Part shown: positions 8,708-16,902 of the stretch, in pieces
Numbering within the stretch: position 1 is the first letter of the stretch
Layout of the letters: the number at the start of each line of letters is the position of its first letter
NCBI GenBank assembly: GCA_017532345.1
Contig: JAFXJJ010000094.1
Location: 1-64,000, forward strand
Source of the DNA: Erysipelotrichales bacterium
GTDB taxonomy: Bacteria; Bacillota_I; Bacilli_A; Erysipelotrichales; Erysipelotrichaceae
Direction: 5' to 3'
Length of the DNA stretch: 64,000 nucleotides
Program-made: the position numbers and the translations under genes
The notes under the pieces: model-generated
What the model was told of the DNA's origin: nothing
The model's input: only the letters and a program-made list of their open reading frames with translations
Databases searched by the model: none

Positions 8708-8781
8708 GTAGACATAAGATGTCTACTTTCCCGAATTTCTATGACTTTGACGTAAAAGGCCGGCTCCCCAACCGGCTTTTT
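8708..8781 (+). ncRNA. Candidate small RNA B (tandem copy 2)
   Basis: About 74 nt. The 5' stem GTAGACAT/ATGTCTAC (8708-8715, 8719-8726) shows compensatory change relative to RNA A (GTAGAC/GTCTAC against GTAGAT/ATCTAC), which supports a real RNA fold. The core TTTCCCGAATTTCTATGAC differs from RNA A at one base. The terminator GCCGG (8759-8763)/CCGGC (8772-8776) has a CTCCCCAA loop and a T tail. The transcript would begin 6 bases after the -10 box, as in RNA A. It is probably a post-transcriptional regulator pairing with ribosome sites (inference). Confidence 0.72.
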
Positions 8782-8867
8782 ATGTACTTAAAAAGGTTGT
8801 GAATATGCTTAAATGTAAATACTTACATCATGTAATTTTCTATTGACAATATTTGAAAAAAATGCCT

Positions 8868-8897
8868 ATTTCACATCATTTTCCAAGTTTGTGAAAT
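8868..8897 (+). promoter_or_regulatory. Inverted repeat upstream of the PFOR promoter
   Basis: ATTTCACA (8868-8875) and TGTGAAAT (8890-8897) form a perfect inverted repeat with centres 22 bp apart, that is two helical turns. It lies about 40 bp upstream of the -35 box. It could bind a dimeric regulator. TTCACA-N5-TTCCAA (8870, 8881) also loosely fits the TTCANA repeat, but without the usual spacing to a -10. Confidence 0.4.
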
Positions 8898-8934
8898 TTT
8901 TCTAATAAAAGCTACGAAAATTACTTAAAAGGGC

Positions 8935-8963
8935 TTGCTTACAAAAGATTAAGGTTTTATAAT
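8935..8963 (+). promoter_or_regulatory. Promoter of the pyruvate:ferredoxin oxidoreductase gene
   Basis: TTGCTT (8935-8940) and TATAAT (8958-8963) are 17 bases apart. The expected start is about 8970, leaving a short leader before GGAGG at 8991-8995. Confidence 0.7.
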
Positions 8964-9005
8964 ATATATGTTACTTTATGTACAAACAAGGAGGACTCTA
9001 TTAAA

Positions 9006-12000
9006 ATGGCAAAGAAATACTTGTCTATGGATGGTAACTATGCTGCTGCGTATACTTCATATGCATTCTCAGAAGTAGCATGTATCTATCCTATTACTCC
9101 ATCTTCAACTATGGCAGAATATGTTGATCAATGGGCAAATCAAAACCAAAAGAATTTATTCGGTTCTGAAGTAAAGGTTGTTGAAATGCAATCAGAAGCA
9201 GGTGCGGCTGGTGCAATGCACGGATCATTACAAGCTGGATCATTAACTAGTACTTATACTGCTTCTCAAGGTTTATTATTGATGATTCCAAACATCTACA
9301 AATGGGTAGGGGAAAACCAACCAGCTGTAGTTCACGTTTCTGCACGTGCTCTTGCAACTCGTTCATTATCTATTTTCGGTGATCATCAAGACGTTTATGC
9401 TTGTCGTCAAACAGGTGTATGTATGTTAGCTTCTCACTCAGTTCAAGAATGTATGGACTTAGGTGGTGTTGCTCACTTATCAGCAATTAAATGTTCAATT
9501 CCTTTCTTACATTTCTTTGATGGATTCCGTACATCTCATGAAATTCAAAAGGTTGAATTAATGGATTATGATTTCTATAATCGTTTAGTGGACCGTAAAG
9601 CTATTGAAGAATTCAAAGCTAACGCTATGAACCCACACACAAATCCTAATCTACGTGGTTCAGCAGAAAATGATGACATTTACTTCCAAACTCGTGAAGC
9701 TCAAAACGAACGTTTTGACAGAGTTGCTGATGTAGTTGCTGACTATATGAAAGAAGTTTCTAAAGAAACTGGTCGTGACTATGCGCCATTCACATATTAC
9801 GGTGCTCCTGATGCTACACGTGTAATCGTAGCTATGGGTTCTGTTACAGAAACTTGCCGCGAAGTTGTTGATGCATTAAATGCAAACGGCGAAAAAGTTG
9901 GTTTAGTAAAAGTACACTTATATCGTCCATTCTCAGTTAAATACTTAACTGCAGTATTACCTGAAACAGTAGAAAAAGTTGCTGTATTAGATCGTACTAA
10001 AGAACCTGGATCATTAGGTGAACCTCTATACTTAGACGTTGTAGCTGCATTAACTGGTTACAAGAACGTTAAGGCTATCATTGGTGGTCGTTATGGATTA
10101 TCTTCTAAAGATACTCAACCTAACCAAATCAAGGCTGTTTATGATCACTTAAATGGTGCTTGCACTCATAACTTCACAATCGGTATTAACGATGATGTTA
10201 CTCATTTATCATTAACAGTAGATCCTACATTCCATATTAAGACTGATGCTACTAGCTGCTTATTCTACGGTTTAGGTAGTGATGGTACAGTATCTGCTAA
10301 CAAAGGTTCTATCAAAATCATCGGTGACCATACTGATTTATATGCTCAAGCATATTTCGCATATGACTCAAAGAAAGCTGGAGGTATCACTCGTTCTAAC
10401 TTACGTTTCGGTAAATCTCCAATTCATTCTACATACTATATCGAAAATGCTGACTTTATCTCATGTTCATTAGATTCTTATCTATTATCATTAGATATGT
10501 TACGTAATATTAAAGATGGTGGTACATTCTTATTAAATACTACTATTCCAGTTGAAAAGATTGAAGCTCATTTACCAAACCGCGTAAAAGCTCAATTAGC
10601 TCAAAAGCATGTTAATTTCTATATCATTAATGCTACAGAAATCGCTCAAAACATTGGTATGGGTCGTCGTACTAATACTATTCTTCAATCTGCATTCTTC
10701 GCATTAAATGAACAAATCTTACCTTATGATGAAGCATTAACTTACATGAAAGAATCTGCTAAGAAATCATATAGTAAGAAAGGTGAAGAAATCGTTCAAT
10801 TAAACTACAAAGCTATCGATGCTGGTAAAGCTGGTTTAGTTAAAGTTGAAGTTAAACCTGAATGGGCTGAATTAAAATATGATACTACACGTGTTCTTAC
10901 AGGTAACAAATACATGGATGAACATGATGCAGTTATCAATGCATTAGAAGGTAATGATTTACCAGTTTCTCACTTCGCTCAAGAAGGATTAATCAATGGT
11001 TATGTACCTGCTAACACTTCATTCAACGAACATCGTAACATTGCTACATTAGTTCCTGAATGGAATCCATCTACATGTATCCAATGTGGTATCTGTTCAT
11101 TCGTATGTCCACATGCTACAATCCGTACATTCTTATTAACAGATGAAGAAATCGCTAAAGCACCAGCTGAATTCGAAACAATTCCAGCTATGGGTAAAGG
11201 CGTAGAAGGATTAAAATTCCGCGTTCAAGTATCTGCTGACAACTGTGTAGGTTGTGGATTATGTGCTGTTGAATGTCCAGGTATGAAGGGTGAAAAAGCT
11301 CTTAAGATGGTTGACGTTAATACTCAATCAGCTCAAAACCCACTTGCTAACTGGATGTATAAAGAAACTGAATATAAGACTCAATACTTCCCAACTGATA
11401 CAGTTAAGGGTTCTCAATTCTTATATCCATACTTCGAAGTTTCTGGTTCATGTCCAGGATGTGGTGAAACTCCATACTACCACTTAATTTCTCAATTATT
11501 CGGTAAAGATATGATGATTGCTAACGCAACTGGATGTACTTCAATTTACTGTGGTTCATCTCCATCAACTCCATTCTGTACTGATAAAGAAGGTCGCGGT
11601 ATTTCTTGGGCTAACTCATTATTCGAAGACAATGCTGAATTTGGATTCGGTATGAAGTGGTCTCAATTATACAAGACTAACCGTATTTCTGAAATCATGG
11701 AAGCTACTAAGGGCGAAGTTGAAGCTGACTTAGCTAAGCTTTATGAAGAATACCAAGCAGTTATCGGTAACCGCGAAGAAGAACGTGTTATCGCTCCTAA
11801 ATTAGTTGCTGCATTAGAAGCTACTAAGTGTGAGGCTGCTAAAGAATTATTAGACTTCAAACGTGATTTAGTTTCTAAATCTGTTTGGGTTATCGGTGGT
11901 GACGGATGGGCTTATGACATCGGTTACGGTGGATTAGACCATGTTATCGCTAACAACTTAAATGTAAACATCTTAGTATTAGATACAGAAGTTTACTCTA

Positions 12001-12518
12001 ACACAGGTGGACAATCATCTAAATCTTCTCAAGCTGCTTCTATCGCTAAGTTCGCTGCTGGTGGTAAAGGCGGAGCTAAGAAAGACTTAGGTCAAATCGC
12101 TATGGCTTATGGTCATGTATATGTAGCTTCAATTTCTATGGGTGCTAACCGTGCTCAATGTATCAAAGCATTAAAAGAAGCTGAAAGCTATGAAGGACCA
12201 TCATTAATTATCGCTTATGCTCCATGTGATGGACACGGTATTAAGGGTGGATTAAGCAACCATCAAAAGGTTCAAAAAGCTGCAGTTGAATGTGGTTATG
12301 TAACATTATATCGTTTCGATCCACGTAACGAAGGTAATGAATTAACAATCGATTCACCAGCTCCAAACTGGGATAACTTCCGTGCATTCATGATGAATGA
12401 AGCTCGTTATGCTCAATTACCAAAAGTTAACCCTAACCATGCTGAAGAATTAATGACTAAGACTCAAACTGATGCTAAACGTCGTTATGACCGTCTTTGC
12501 AAACTTGCTGGTAAATAA
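9006..12518 (+). CDS. nifJ: Pyruvate:ferredoxin (flavodoxin) oxidoreductase, single chain
   Basis: A 1170-residue, full-length, homodimeric-type enzyme. It converts pyruvate and CoA to acetyl-CoA and CO2, passing electrons to ferredoxin. Seen in order: the N-terminal pyruvate-binding domain starting MDGNYAAAYTSYAFSEVA with YPITPSS; the central transketolase-like domains; a ferredoxin domain with CIQCGICSFVCPH (about residue 691) and CVGCGLCAVECPG (about 747) for two 4Fe-4S clusters; SCPGCGE (about 815), which supplies proximal-cluster cysteines; and the thiamine-diphosphate site GGDGWAYDIGYGG...NTGGQ (about 965-1005). Codon use is strongly biased and more uniform than in its neighbours, as expected for an abundant enzyme. 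It is monocistronic with its own promoter and terminator and implies anaerobic pyruvate fermentation. Confidence 0.97.
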   Translation: MAKKYLSMDGNYAAAYTSYAFSEVACIYPITPSSTMAEYVDQWANQNQKNLFGSEVKVVEMQSEAGAAGAMHGSLQAGSLTSTYTASQGLLLMIPNIYKWVGENQPAVVHVSARALATRSLSIFGDHQDVYACRQTGVCMLASHSVQECMDLGGVAHLSAIKCSIPFLHFFDGFRTSHEIQKVELMDYDFYNRLVDRKAIEEFKANAMNPHTNPNLRGSAENDDIYFQTREAQNERFDRVADVVADYMKEVSKETGRDYAPFTYYGAPDATRVIVAMGSVTETCREVVDALNANGEKVGLVKVHLYRPFSVKYLTAVLPETVEKVAVLDRTKEPGSLGEPLYLDVVAALTGYKNVKAIIGGRYGLSSKDTQPNQIKAVYDHLNGACTHNFTIGINDDVTHLSLTVDPTFHIKTDATSCLFYGLGSDGTVSANKGSIKIIGDHTDLYAQAYFAYDSKKAGGITRSNLRFGKSPIHSTYYIENADFISCSLDSYLLSLDMLRNIKDGGTFLLNTTIPVEKIEAHLPNRVKAQLAQKHVNFYIINATEIAQNIGMGRRTNTILQSAFFALNEQILPYDEALTYMKESAKKSYSKKGEEIVQLNYKAIDAGKAGLVKVEVKPEWAELKYDTTRVLTGNKYMDEHDAVINALEGNDLPVSHFAQEGLINGYVPANTSFNEHRNIATLVPEWNPSTCIQCGICSFVCPHATIRTFLLTDEEIAKAPAEFETIPAMGKGVEGLKFRVQVSADNCVGCGLCAVECPGMKGEKALKMVDVNTQSAQNPLANWMYKETEYKTQYFPTDTVKGSQFLYPYFEVSGSCPGCGETPYYHLISQLFGKDMMIANATGCTSIYCGSSPSTPFCTDKEGRGISWANSLFEDNAEFGFGMKWSQLYKTNRISEIMEATKGEVEADLAKLYEEYQAVIGNREEERVIAPKLVAALEATKCEAAKELLDFKRDLVSKSVWVIGGDGWAYDIGYGGLDHVIANNLNVNILVLDTEVYSNTGGQSSKSSQAASIAKFAAGGKGGAKKDLGQIAMAYGHVYVASISMGANRAQCIKALKEAESYEGPSLIIAYAPCDGHGIKGGLSNHQKVQKAAVECGYVTLYRFDPRNEGNELTIDSPAPNWDNFRAFMMNEARYAQLPKVNPNHAEELMTKTQTDAKRRYDRLCKLAGK

Positions 12519-12540
12519 GATATAAATTAATATCATTAAT

Positions 12541-12566
12541 AAGAGCTGAAGAAATTCAGCTCTTTT
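12541..12566 (+). terminator. Intrinsic terminator after the PFOR gene
   Basis: AAGAGCTGAA (12541-12550) pairs with TTCAGCTCTT (12555-12564), then TT. Confidence 0.9.
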
Positions 12567-12611
12567 AATTTGCTTATAAATTCTGTATACTTGTAGTAGT
12601 GAGGTATATGT

Positions 12612-13127
12612 ATGGAAATATGTGAATTAGATGAATCATATAAGGGATATCAAATCTATTTTGAGTATGATAGTAATAAGATATATGAAGTTTCTAGAGA
12701 TAGTTTAAGTTTTATTATTAAAACGAAAGAAGTACCTTTATATACAAAGAAGTTTATTGATACATTATTTGAAGAGTGGATTGATAATCCAGTAGCATAT
12801 GGCATGTTTGAGGATGACAAATTAATTGGTGTTATTGAACTAGGTGACGAATCATATGCTAGTAGACTACGTATTCAAGAGTTATGGGTAGATAAGGCAT
12901 ATCGAAGAAATGGTATTGGTCATAAACTAATGGATAAGGCTATTGAGTATGCTAGAGAACATCAATACCAAAGAGTTATATTAGAAACACAAAATGTTAA
13001 TTATCCAGCAATGTGTTTCTATCAAAAGTATGGCTTCACATTAATTGGCTTAACAACAACTGAATATGATAATAAAGAAGAGTTTAAAGGTGAAGTACGT
13101 TTTGAAATGGGATATATTCTAGATTAG
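12612..13127 (+). CDS. GNAT-family N-acetyltransferase
   Basis: A 171-residue cytosolic acetyltransferase. The acetyl-CoA motif A reads LWVDKAYRRNGIGHKLMDKA (about residues 94-113), containing the R-x-x-G-I-G signature. The C-terminal N-Y-P-A-M-x-F-Y-x-K-Y-G-F block (about 135-147) is typical of GNAT motif B. GTGAGG upstream of ATG 12612 is a serviceable ribosome site. It lies directly ahead of the M20 amidohydrolase, so the two are probably co-transcribed. The substrate is unknown. Confidence 0.85.
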   Translation: MEICELDESYKGYQIYFEYDSNKIYEVSRDSLSFIIKTKEVPLYTKKFIDTLFEEWIDNPVAYGMFEDDKLIGVIELGDESYASRLRIQELWVDKAYRRNGIGHKLMDKAIEYAREHQYQRVILETQNVNYPAMCFYQKYGFTLIGLTTTEYDNKEEFKGEVRFEMGYILD

Positions 13128-13141
13128 AAATGAGGGATATT

Positions 13142-14434
13142 ATGAAGCAACAAGTATACAAAATGATTGATGAAATGAAGGATAGTATCATTAGTTTAGG
13201 TAATGAATTATACAAGCATCCTGAGCTAGGATTTAAGGAGTTTAAATCAAAAGAGATTATTGTAAAGGAATTAGCTAAGCATGATATTACGATTGATAAA
13301 GAATATTTTGAAACAGGCTTTGAAGTATCTCTTGGTAATGGAAATGGCCCTGTAATCGGCTTAATTGCGGAATTGGATGCAATTAAAACAGCAGGACATC
13401 CTTATGCTGATAAAGATACTCATGCTGCTCATACATGTGGACATAGTTTACAATCTACAATTATGTGTGGGGTAATTGAAGCTTTAAAACAATCAAATAT
13501 CATGGAGAATGTAAATGGGAAAGTTAAAGTGTTCTTTACACCTGCAGAAGAATTCTGCGATTTAGAATATCGTAAGGAACTAGTAAAAGAAGGTAAGATT
13601 CAAAAGCTATCTGGTAAAGAAAATATGCTTTTAAATCACTGTTTTGATGACTGCGATATACTACTATCTACTCATGTAATGGGTGAGAGTGAATATACAT
13701 ATAGTGTTAATTCTACGTTAGCTGGCTTCTGCTATAAGAAGATCACATTCGTTGGGAAAGCTGCTCATGCTGCTGTAATTCCACATTTAGGTGTAAATGC
13801 ATTAAACTGCTTCACACTATTCCAAAGTGCTGTAGGAATGCTTAGAGAAACGTTTGTTGATGAAGATAAGGTTAGAATTCATGGTATGGTTACAAAGGGT
13901 GGGGATACAGTAAACTCTATACCTCATGAAGTGGTTTATGAATGTTACGTTAGAAGTGTAAATAATGACACTATCTTAAAGCTAAATAAACAATTAGATA
14001 TTACTGCTAAGTCATGTGCTGAAGCTTTAAATGGTAGTGTAGTAATAGAGAATATTCCTGGTTATTTACCATTAATTCAAGATAAAAAGGTTAATGAGAT
14101 TGTAAATAATGCAGTATTAGAGTTTACTACTAAGGACAAGGTTCACTACAATGAGATATCAATGGCAGCAGGAGATGTTGGTGATATTTGTATCTTTAAA
14201 CCAGTAATTCAATTAGGCTTTGGTGGTACTAGAGGTAGAGTTCATGGAACTACCTTTGAGGTCTATGATGATGAGAAAGCGTATATTGAGCCAACTAAAG
14301 TAGTTGCTAGTACAGTAATTGAATTATTAACTCATCCAGCTACAGTTAAGGATATTGTTGATTCATATAAACCAATGATGACAATGGATGAATACAAACA
14401 ATATTTAGATGGCAGAGAGGAGATAATAAGATGA
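13142..14434 (+). CDS. M20-family amidohydrolase / aminoacylase
   Basis: A 430-residue zinc-dependent amidohydrolase of the M20D (AbgB/carboxypeptidase Ss1-like) group. Typical elements are HPELGF near the N-terminus, GLIAELDAI (metal Asp), AHTCGHS (metal His), TPAEEFCD (catalytic and metal Glu pair), a dimerisation domain with GKAAHAA, and a C-terminal RVHGTTFEVYDD with a late His. The start is set at ATG 13142 because GAGGGA lies 5-10 bases upstream; ATG 13130 has no ribosome site. It follows the GNAT gene by 14 bases and overlaps the next gene by 4 bases (ATGA). Substrates are likely N-acyl amino acids or small peptides. Confidence 0.85.
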   Translation: MKQQVYKMIDEMKDSIISLGNELYKHPELGFKEFKSKEIIVKELAKHDITIDKEYFETGFEVSLGNGNGPVIGLIAELDAIKTAGHPYADKDTHAAHTCGHSLQSTIMCGVIEALKQSNIMENVNGKVKVFFTPAEEFCDLEYRKELVKEGKIQKLSGKENMLLNHCFDDCDILLSTHVMGESEYTYSVNSTLAGFCYKKITFVGKAAHAAVIPHLGVNALNCFTLFQSAVGMLRETFVDEDKVRIHGMVTKGGDTVNSIPHEVVYECYVRSVNNDTILKLNKQLDITAKSCAEALNGSVVIENIPGYLPLIQDKKVNEIVNNAVLEFTTKDKVHYNEISMAAGDVGDICIFKPVIQLGFGGTRGRVHGTTFEVYDDEKAYIEPTKVVASTVIELLTHPATVKDIVDSYKPMMTMDEYKQYLDGREEIIR

Positions 14435-15240
14435 AGTATATGCACTTTAATTCGTCATGTTCGTATGCAGGGCTAGCGAATATGCTTGCCTTACAAAACT
14501 ATGATACCGAAGATTATAAGATTGCTTTAGAAATGGGACTTCCGTATTTTATAAGATATGACATTAACTCGAACTATTATCAAGCAGGAGCAATGCTTCA
14601 ATCAAAAGAGTGGTTTGAATTATATCTTAAACCAAGAGGATTTAGATATATTGAGAAAGTATATTCAAAGGATCAATTAATCACTAATTTACGTTCAGGT
14701 ATGATGTTCGGAATACAAGCTACTCTTAACTCAAAGCATGCTATCGTATTTATTAAAGAGGAACAAGGAATTTATTCTTTTCTAAATAATAAATGGGAAG
14801 AATCATCTGAGGAAGAATATATATATTTAAAAGCGAGTGAACTATTGGAAAAAGTTCCTGAAAATATAGCTGTTGGTTATATTTAAAGATGCAATGCTGA
14901 AGATATTGATGTATTATCATATTATGAAGAAACCGTGACTACATGGAGAAAACTACAGAAAGAGCTGCAATTATTCACTAGTACGATACAAAGTTCAGAA
15001 GAATTACGTGAATCAATGAATCGATTATTTAGACCATTATTAGTAGATACTCTGGCAATGATGGGATTATTGAATAATGAGCAGATGGTTAGTAGTTTAA
15101 AATGGTTACAAAATGAATATCTAAAAGCAGTGAAGAAAAATGAATCTGTTATATTGGCAAATGAGTTTGATTGCACAAAGTTCAATGAAGTAATTGATAA
15201 GATTATTGATATGGTTTATTTAGAAAAGGAGAAGATATAG
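14431..15240 (+). pseudogene. C39-like (BtrH-type) protein gene interrupted by one in-frame stop
   Basis: ATG 14431 overlaps the preceding stop and opens a 151-codon frame that ends at TAA 14884-14886. The same frame then stays open from 14887 to TAG 15238-15240, so a single nonsense codon splits a gene of about 269 codons. The N-terminal part, HFNSSCSYAGLANMLALQNY, is like the papain-like nucleophile region of C39/BtrH-N domains (Cys plus alpha helix). NSKHAIVFIKEEQ looks like the His region, and later FLNNKWEE fits the family. The C-terminal part (about 115 residues) is helical, like the helical tails in such proteins. A GTG at 14935 could restart translation, but it lacks a clear ribosome site. 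Confidence 0.7.
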
Positions 15241-15241
15241 T

Positions 15242-15343
15242 AGAAAGAATCCAGTATTTATCGCATTAGCTGCATCAATGATTAGCACATTAATACTTAT
15301 TTTTAAACAAAGAAATACAAATAAACGAAGTAAGGGAAGATAA
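15242..15343 (+). pseudogene. Possible small membrane-protein remnant
   Basis: The open frame reads RKNPVFIALAASMISTLILI followed by FKQRNTNKRSKGR and TAA 15341-15343. That is one hydrophobic segment and a basic tail, like many small one-TM proteins. A good ribosome site (AAAGGAG, 15226-15232) precedes it, but the expected start codon is missing: AGTAGAAAG stands where ATGAGAAAG would fit. Either the start is mutated, or the frame is chance. Confidence 0.35.
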
Positions 15344-15383
15344 GATATGTCTTTCCTTTTAATATAGTTGAAATTATGCAATG

Positions 15384-15437
15384 TTCACATAAAGTTCAAA
15401 TAAAGACCATCTAACTTACAAATTATGGAAGTATTAT
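15384..15437 (+). promoter_or_regulatory. TTCANA-repeat operator and -10 box of the VTC/DUF4956 operon
   Basis: TTCACA (15384) and TTCAAA (15395) are 11 bp apart. Weaker in-phase copies are ACCATC (15406) and TACAAA (15417). Nine bases after the last copy comes TATTAT (15432-15437), overlapping TATAAT (15435-15440). The geometry equals that of the small RNA B and htrA promoters. Confidence 0.6.
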
Positions 15438-15461
15438 AATAATGCACTTAGGAGGTCTATT

Positions 15462-16217
15462 ATGAAGAATATTATGGTATTTGAGAGAAGTGAAAAGAAA
15501 TATTTACTAACTAAACAGCAATATTTGAAGTTAAGAGAAAAATGGGAAAATATTCAAATAGAAGATAAATATGGTCTTACAAGTATCTGTAATGTTTATT
15601 ATGATAGCGAAGATTATCGATTAATCCGTACATCATTAGAGAAACCAGCATATAAAGAGAAGTTTCGAGTGCGTAGTTATGGTATACCTACTAAAGATAG
15701 TACTGTGTTTTTAGAAATCAAGAAAAAGGTGCAGGATGTAGTATATAAACGTCGTATAGAATTAAAGTATGATGAAGCGATGAAGTTTTTAAAGAATCCT
15801 CAAGAGGCAGAATTAAATAGTCAAATAGCTAAAGAAATTAAGTATATGTTTCAAATATATCAACTAGAACCTAAGATGTTTGTAGCATATGATCGAATAG
15901 CTACTTACAACAAGAATAATCCTGATATTCGTGTTACATTTGATTTTAATTTACGCAATAGAGAAAATGAGTTGGACATTGGTGTAAGTGATAGAGGTAA
16001 TTTATTATTTGATGACGAGATGGTATTAATGGAAATAAAGGTTAATCAAGCTATACCACTTTGGATGGTAAAGGATTTTGAAGAGCTAGATATTAAACCA
16101 ATATCATTCTCTAAGTACGGCAATTTCTATCGTAAAAAGATTATGAATAATTATTATAAAGAAACAAGTAAAAGTATGGATATAGAAAGGATGTATAAAC
16201 TATGTTTTCAAGTATAA
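15462..16217 (+). CDS. VTC-domain protein (polyphosphate polymerase domain)
   Basis: A 251-residue cytosolic protein of the VTC/CYTH-like tunnel-fold superfamily. Seen are VFERSEKKYLLTK at the N-terminus, KFRVRSYG, FLEIKKK, YKRRIEL, AYDRIATY, RVTFDF and LMEIKVN. These are the alternating basic and acidic strands that line the tunnel binding triphosphate/polyphosphate and metal in yeast Vtc4-type enzymes. In bacteria this family is regularly paired with a DUF4956 membrane protein, as here, where the next gene overlaps by 16 bases. Whether it makes polyphosphate here is not shown. AGGAGG at 15451-15456 fixes ATG 15462. Confidence 0.85.
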   Translation: MKNIMVFERSEKKYLLTKQQYLKLREKWENIQIEDKYGLTSICNVYYDSEDYRLIRTSLEKPAYKEKFRVRSYGIPTKDSTVFLEIKKKVQDVVYKRRIELKYDEAMKFLKNPQEAELNSQIAKEIKYMFQIYQLEPKMFVAYDRIATYNKNNPDIRVTFDFNLRNRENELDIGVSDRGNLLFDDEMVLMEIKVNQAIPLWMVKDFEELDIKPISFSKYGNFYRKKIMNNYYKETSKSMDIERMYKLCFQV

Positions 16218-16876
16218 TTGATAGCACTACTAGTGTATTGACAATACAGAATGTATTGATGTGTACAGTAGTATCAGCATTATTAGGATTACTAATTGCA
16301 GTAATATATCGAAAAGAAAGTGATTCTTCTAAGAATTTCTTCATTTCGTTAGTTATGTTGCCAGTATTAGTTCAAACAGTAATTATGATGGTGAGTGGTA
16401 ACTTAGGAACGGCTGTAGCTGTAGCAGGAACATTTTCACTTGTACGTTTTCGCTCAATGCAAGGAACAGCAAGAGAGATTGTGTACGTATTCTTTGCGAT
16501 GGCTATTGGTCTAGCAACAGGAATGGGATATGTGACATTTGCAGCTTTAATTGCCGTTATGGGATCGATAATATATTTACTTGTTAGTCGGATATCATTC
16601 CCTGAAGATAGTGAAAATGAGAAGGAGCTTCGTATCACAATAGCAGAAGACTTAGACTACACTAATGCATTAGATGATGTACTTAATACATATACTAGTA
16701 AGTATTCATTATATCGTGTAAAGACAGTTAGCTTAGGCAGTATGTATGAATTACGTTATCGTGTAACATTAAAGGATATTAGTAAAGAAAAGGAAATGCT
16801 AGATGAAATACGTATACGTAATGGTAATCTTACCGTAGTATCATCTAGGTATGTCGGGAATATGATGTCATTATAA
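16202..16876 (+). CDS. DUF4956 membrane protein
   Basis: A 224-residue protein with about four membrane helices in the first 130 residues: 12-37, 45-70, 88-107 and 110-128. Between helices lies the conserved cytosolic loop LVRFRSMQGTAREIVYVFFA. The remaining 90 residues form a small alpha/beta cytoplasmic domain. This is the standard partner of bacterial VTC proteins, and the 16-base overlap implies translational coupling. The usual third partner, CotH, is absent here; a Cthe_2159-like lipoprotein, which can accompany such sets, lies at 49330-51300. Confidence 0.88.
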   Translation: MFSSIIDSTTSVLTIQNVLMCTVVSALLGLLIAVIYRKESDSSKNFFISLVMLPVLVQTVIMMVSGNLGTAVAVAGTFSLVRFRSMQGTAREIVYVFFAMAIGLATGMGYVTFAALIAVMGSIIYLLVSRISFPEDSENEKELRITIAEDLDYTNALDDVLNTYTSKYSLYRVKTVSLGSMYELRYRVTLKDISKEKEMLDEIRIRNGNLTVVSSRYVGNMMSL

Positions 16877-16898
16877 AAGCCATGGAATCCATGGCTTT
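16876..16898. terminator. Bidirectional terminator between DUF4956 and the diguanylate cyclase
   Basis: AAAGCCATGG and CCATGGCTTT flank a 3-base AAT loop. The A- and T-rich ends allow it to serve both converging genes. Confidence 0.85.
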
Positions 16899-16902
16899 CA
16901 TT

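Noticed and set aside
8870-8906. A full TTCANA operator at the PFOR promoter
   Set aside because: Only one good hexamer; the second has a mismatch, and the distance to the candidate -10 does not match the other promoters.
13130-13141. Earlier ATG for the M20 amidohydrolase
   Set aside because: It has no ribosome site of its own; GAGGGA serves ATG 13142.
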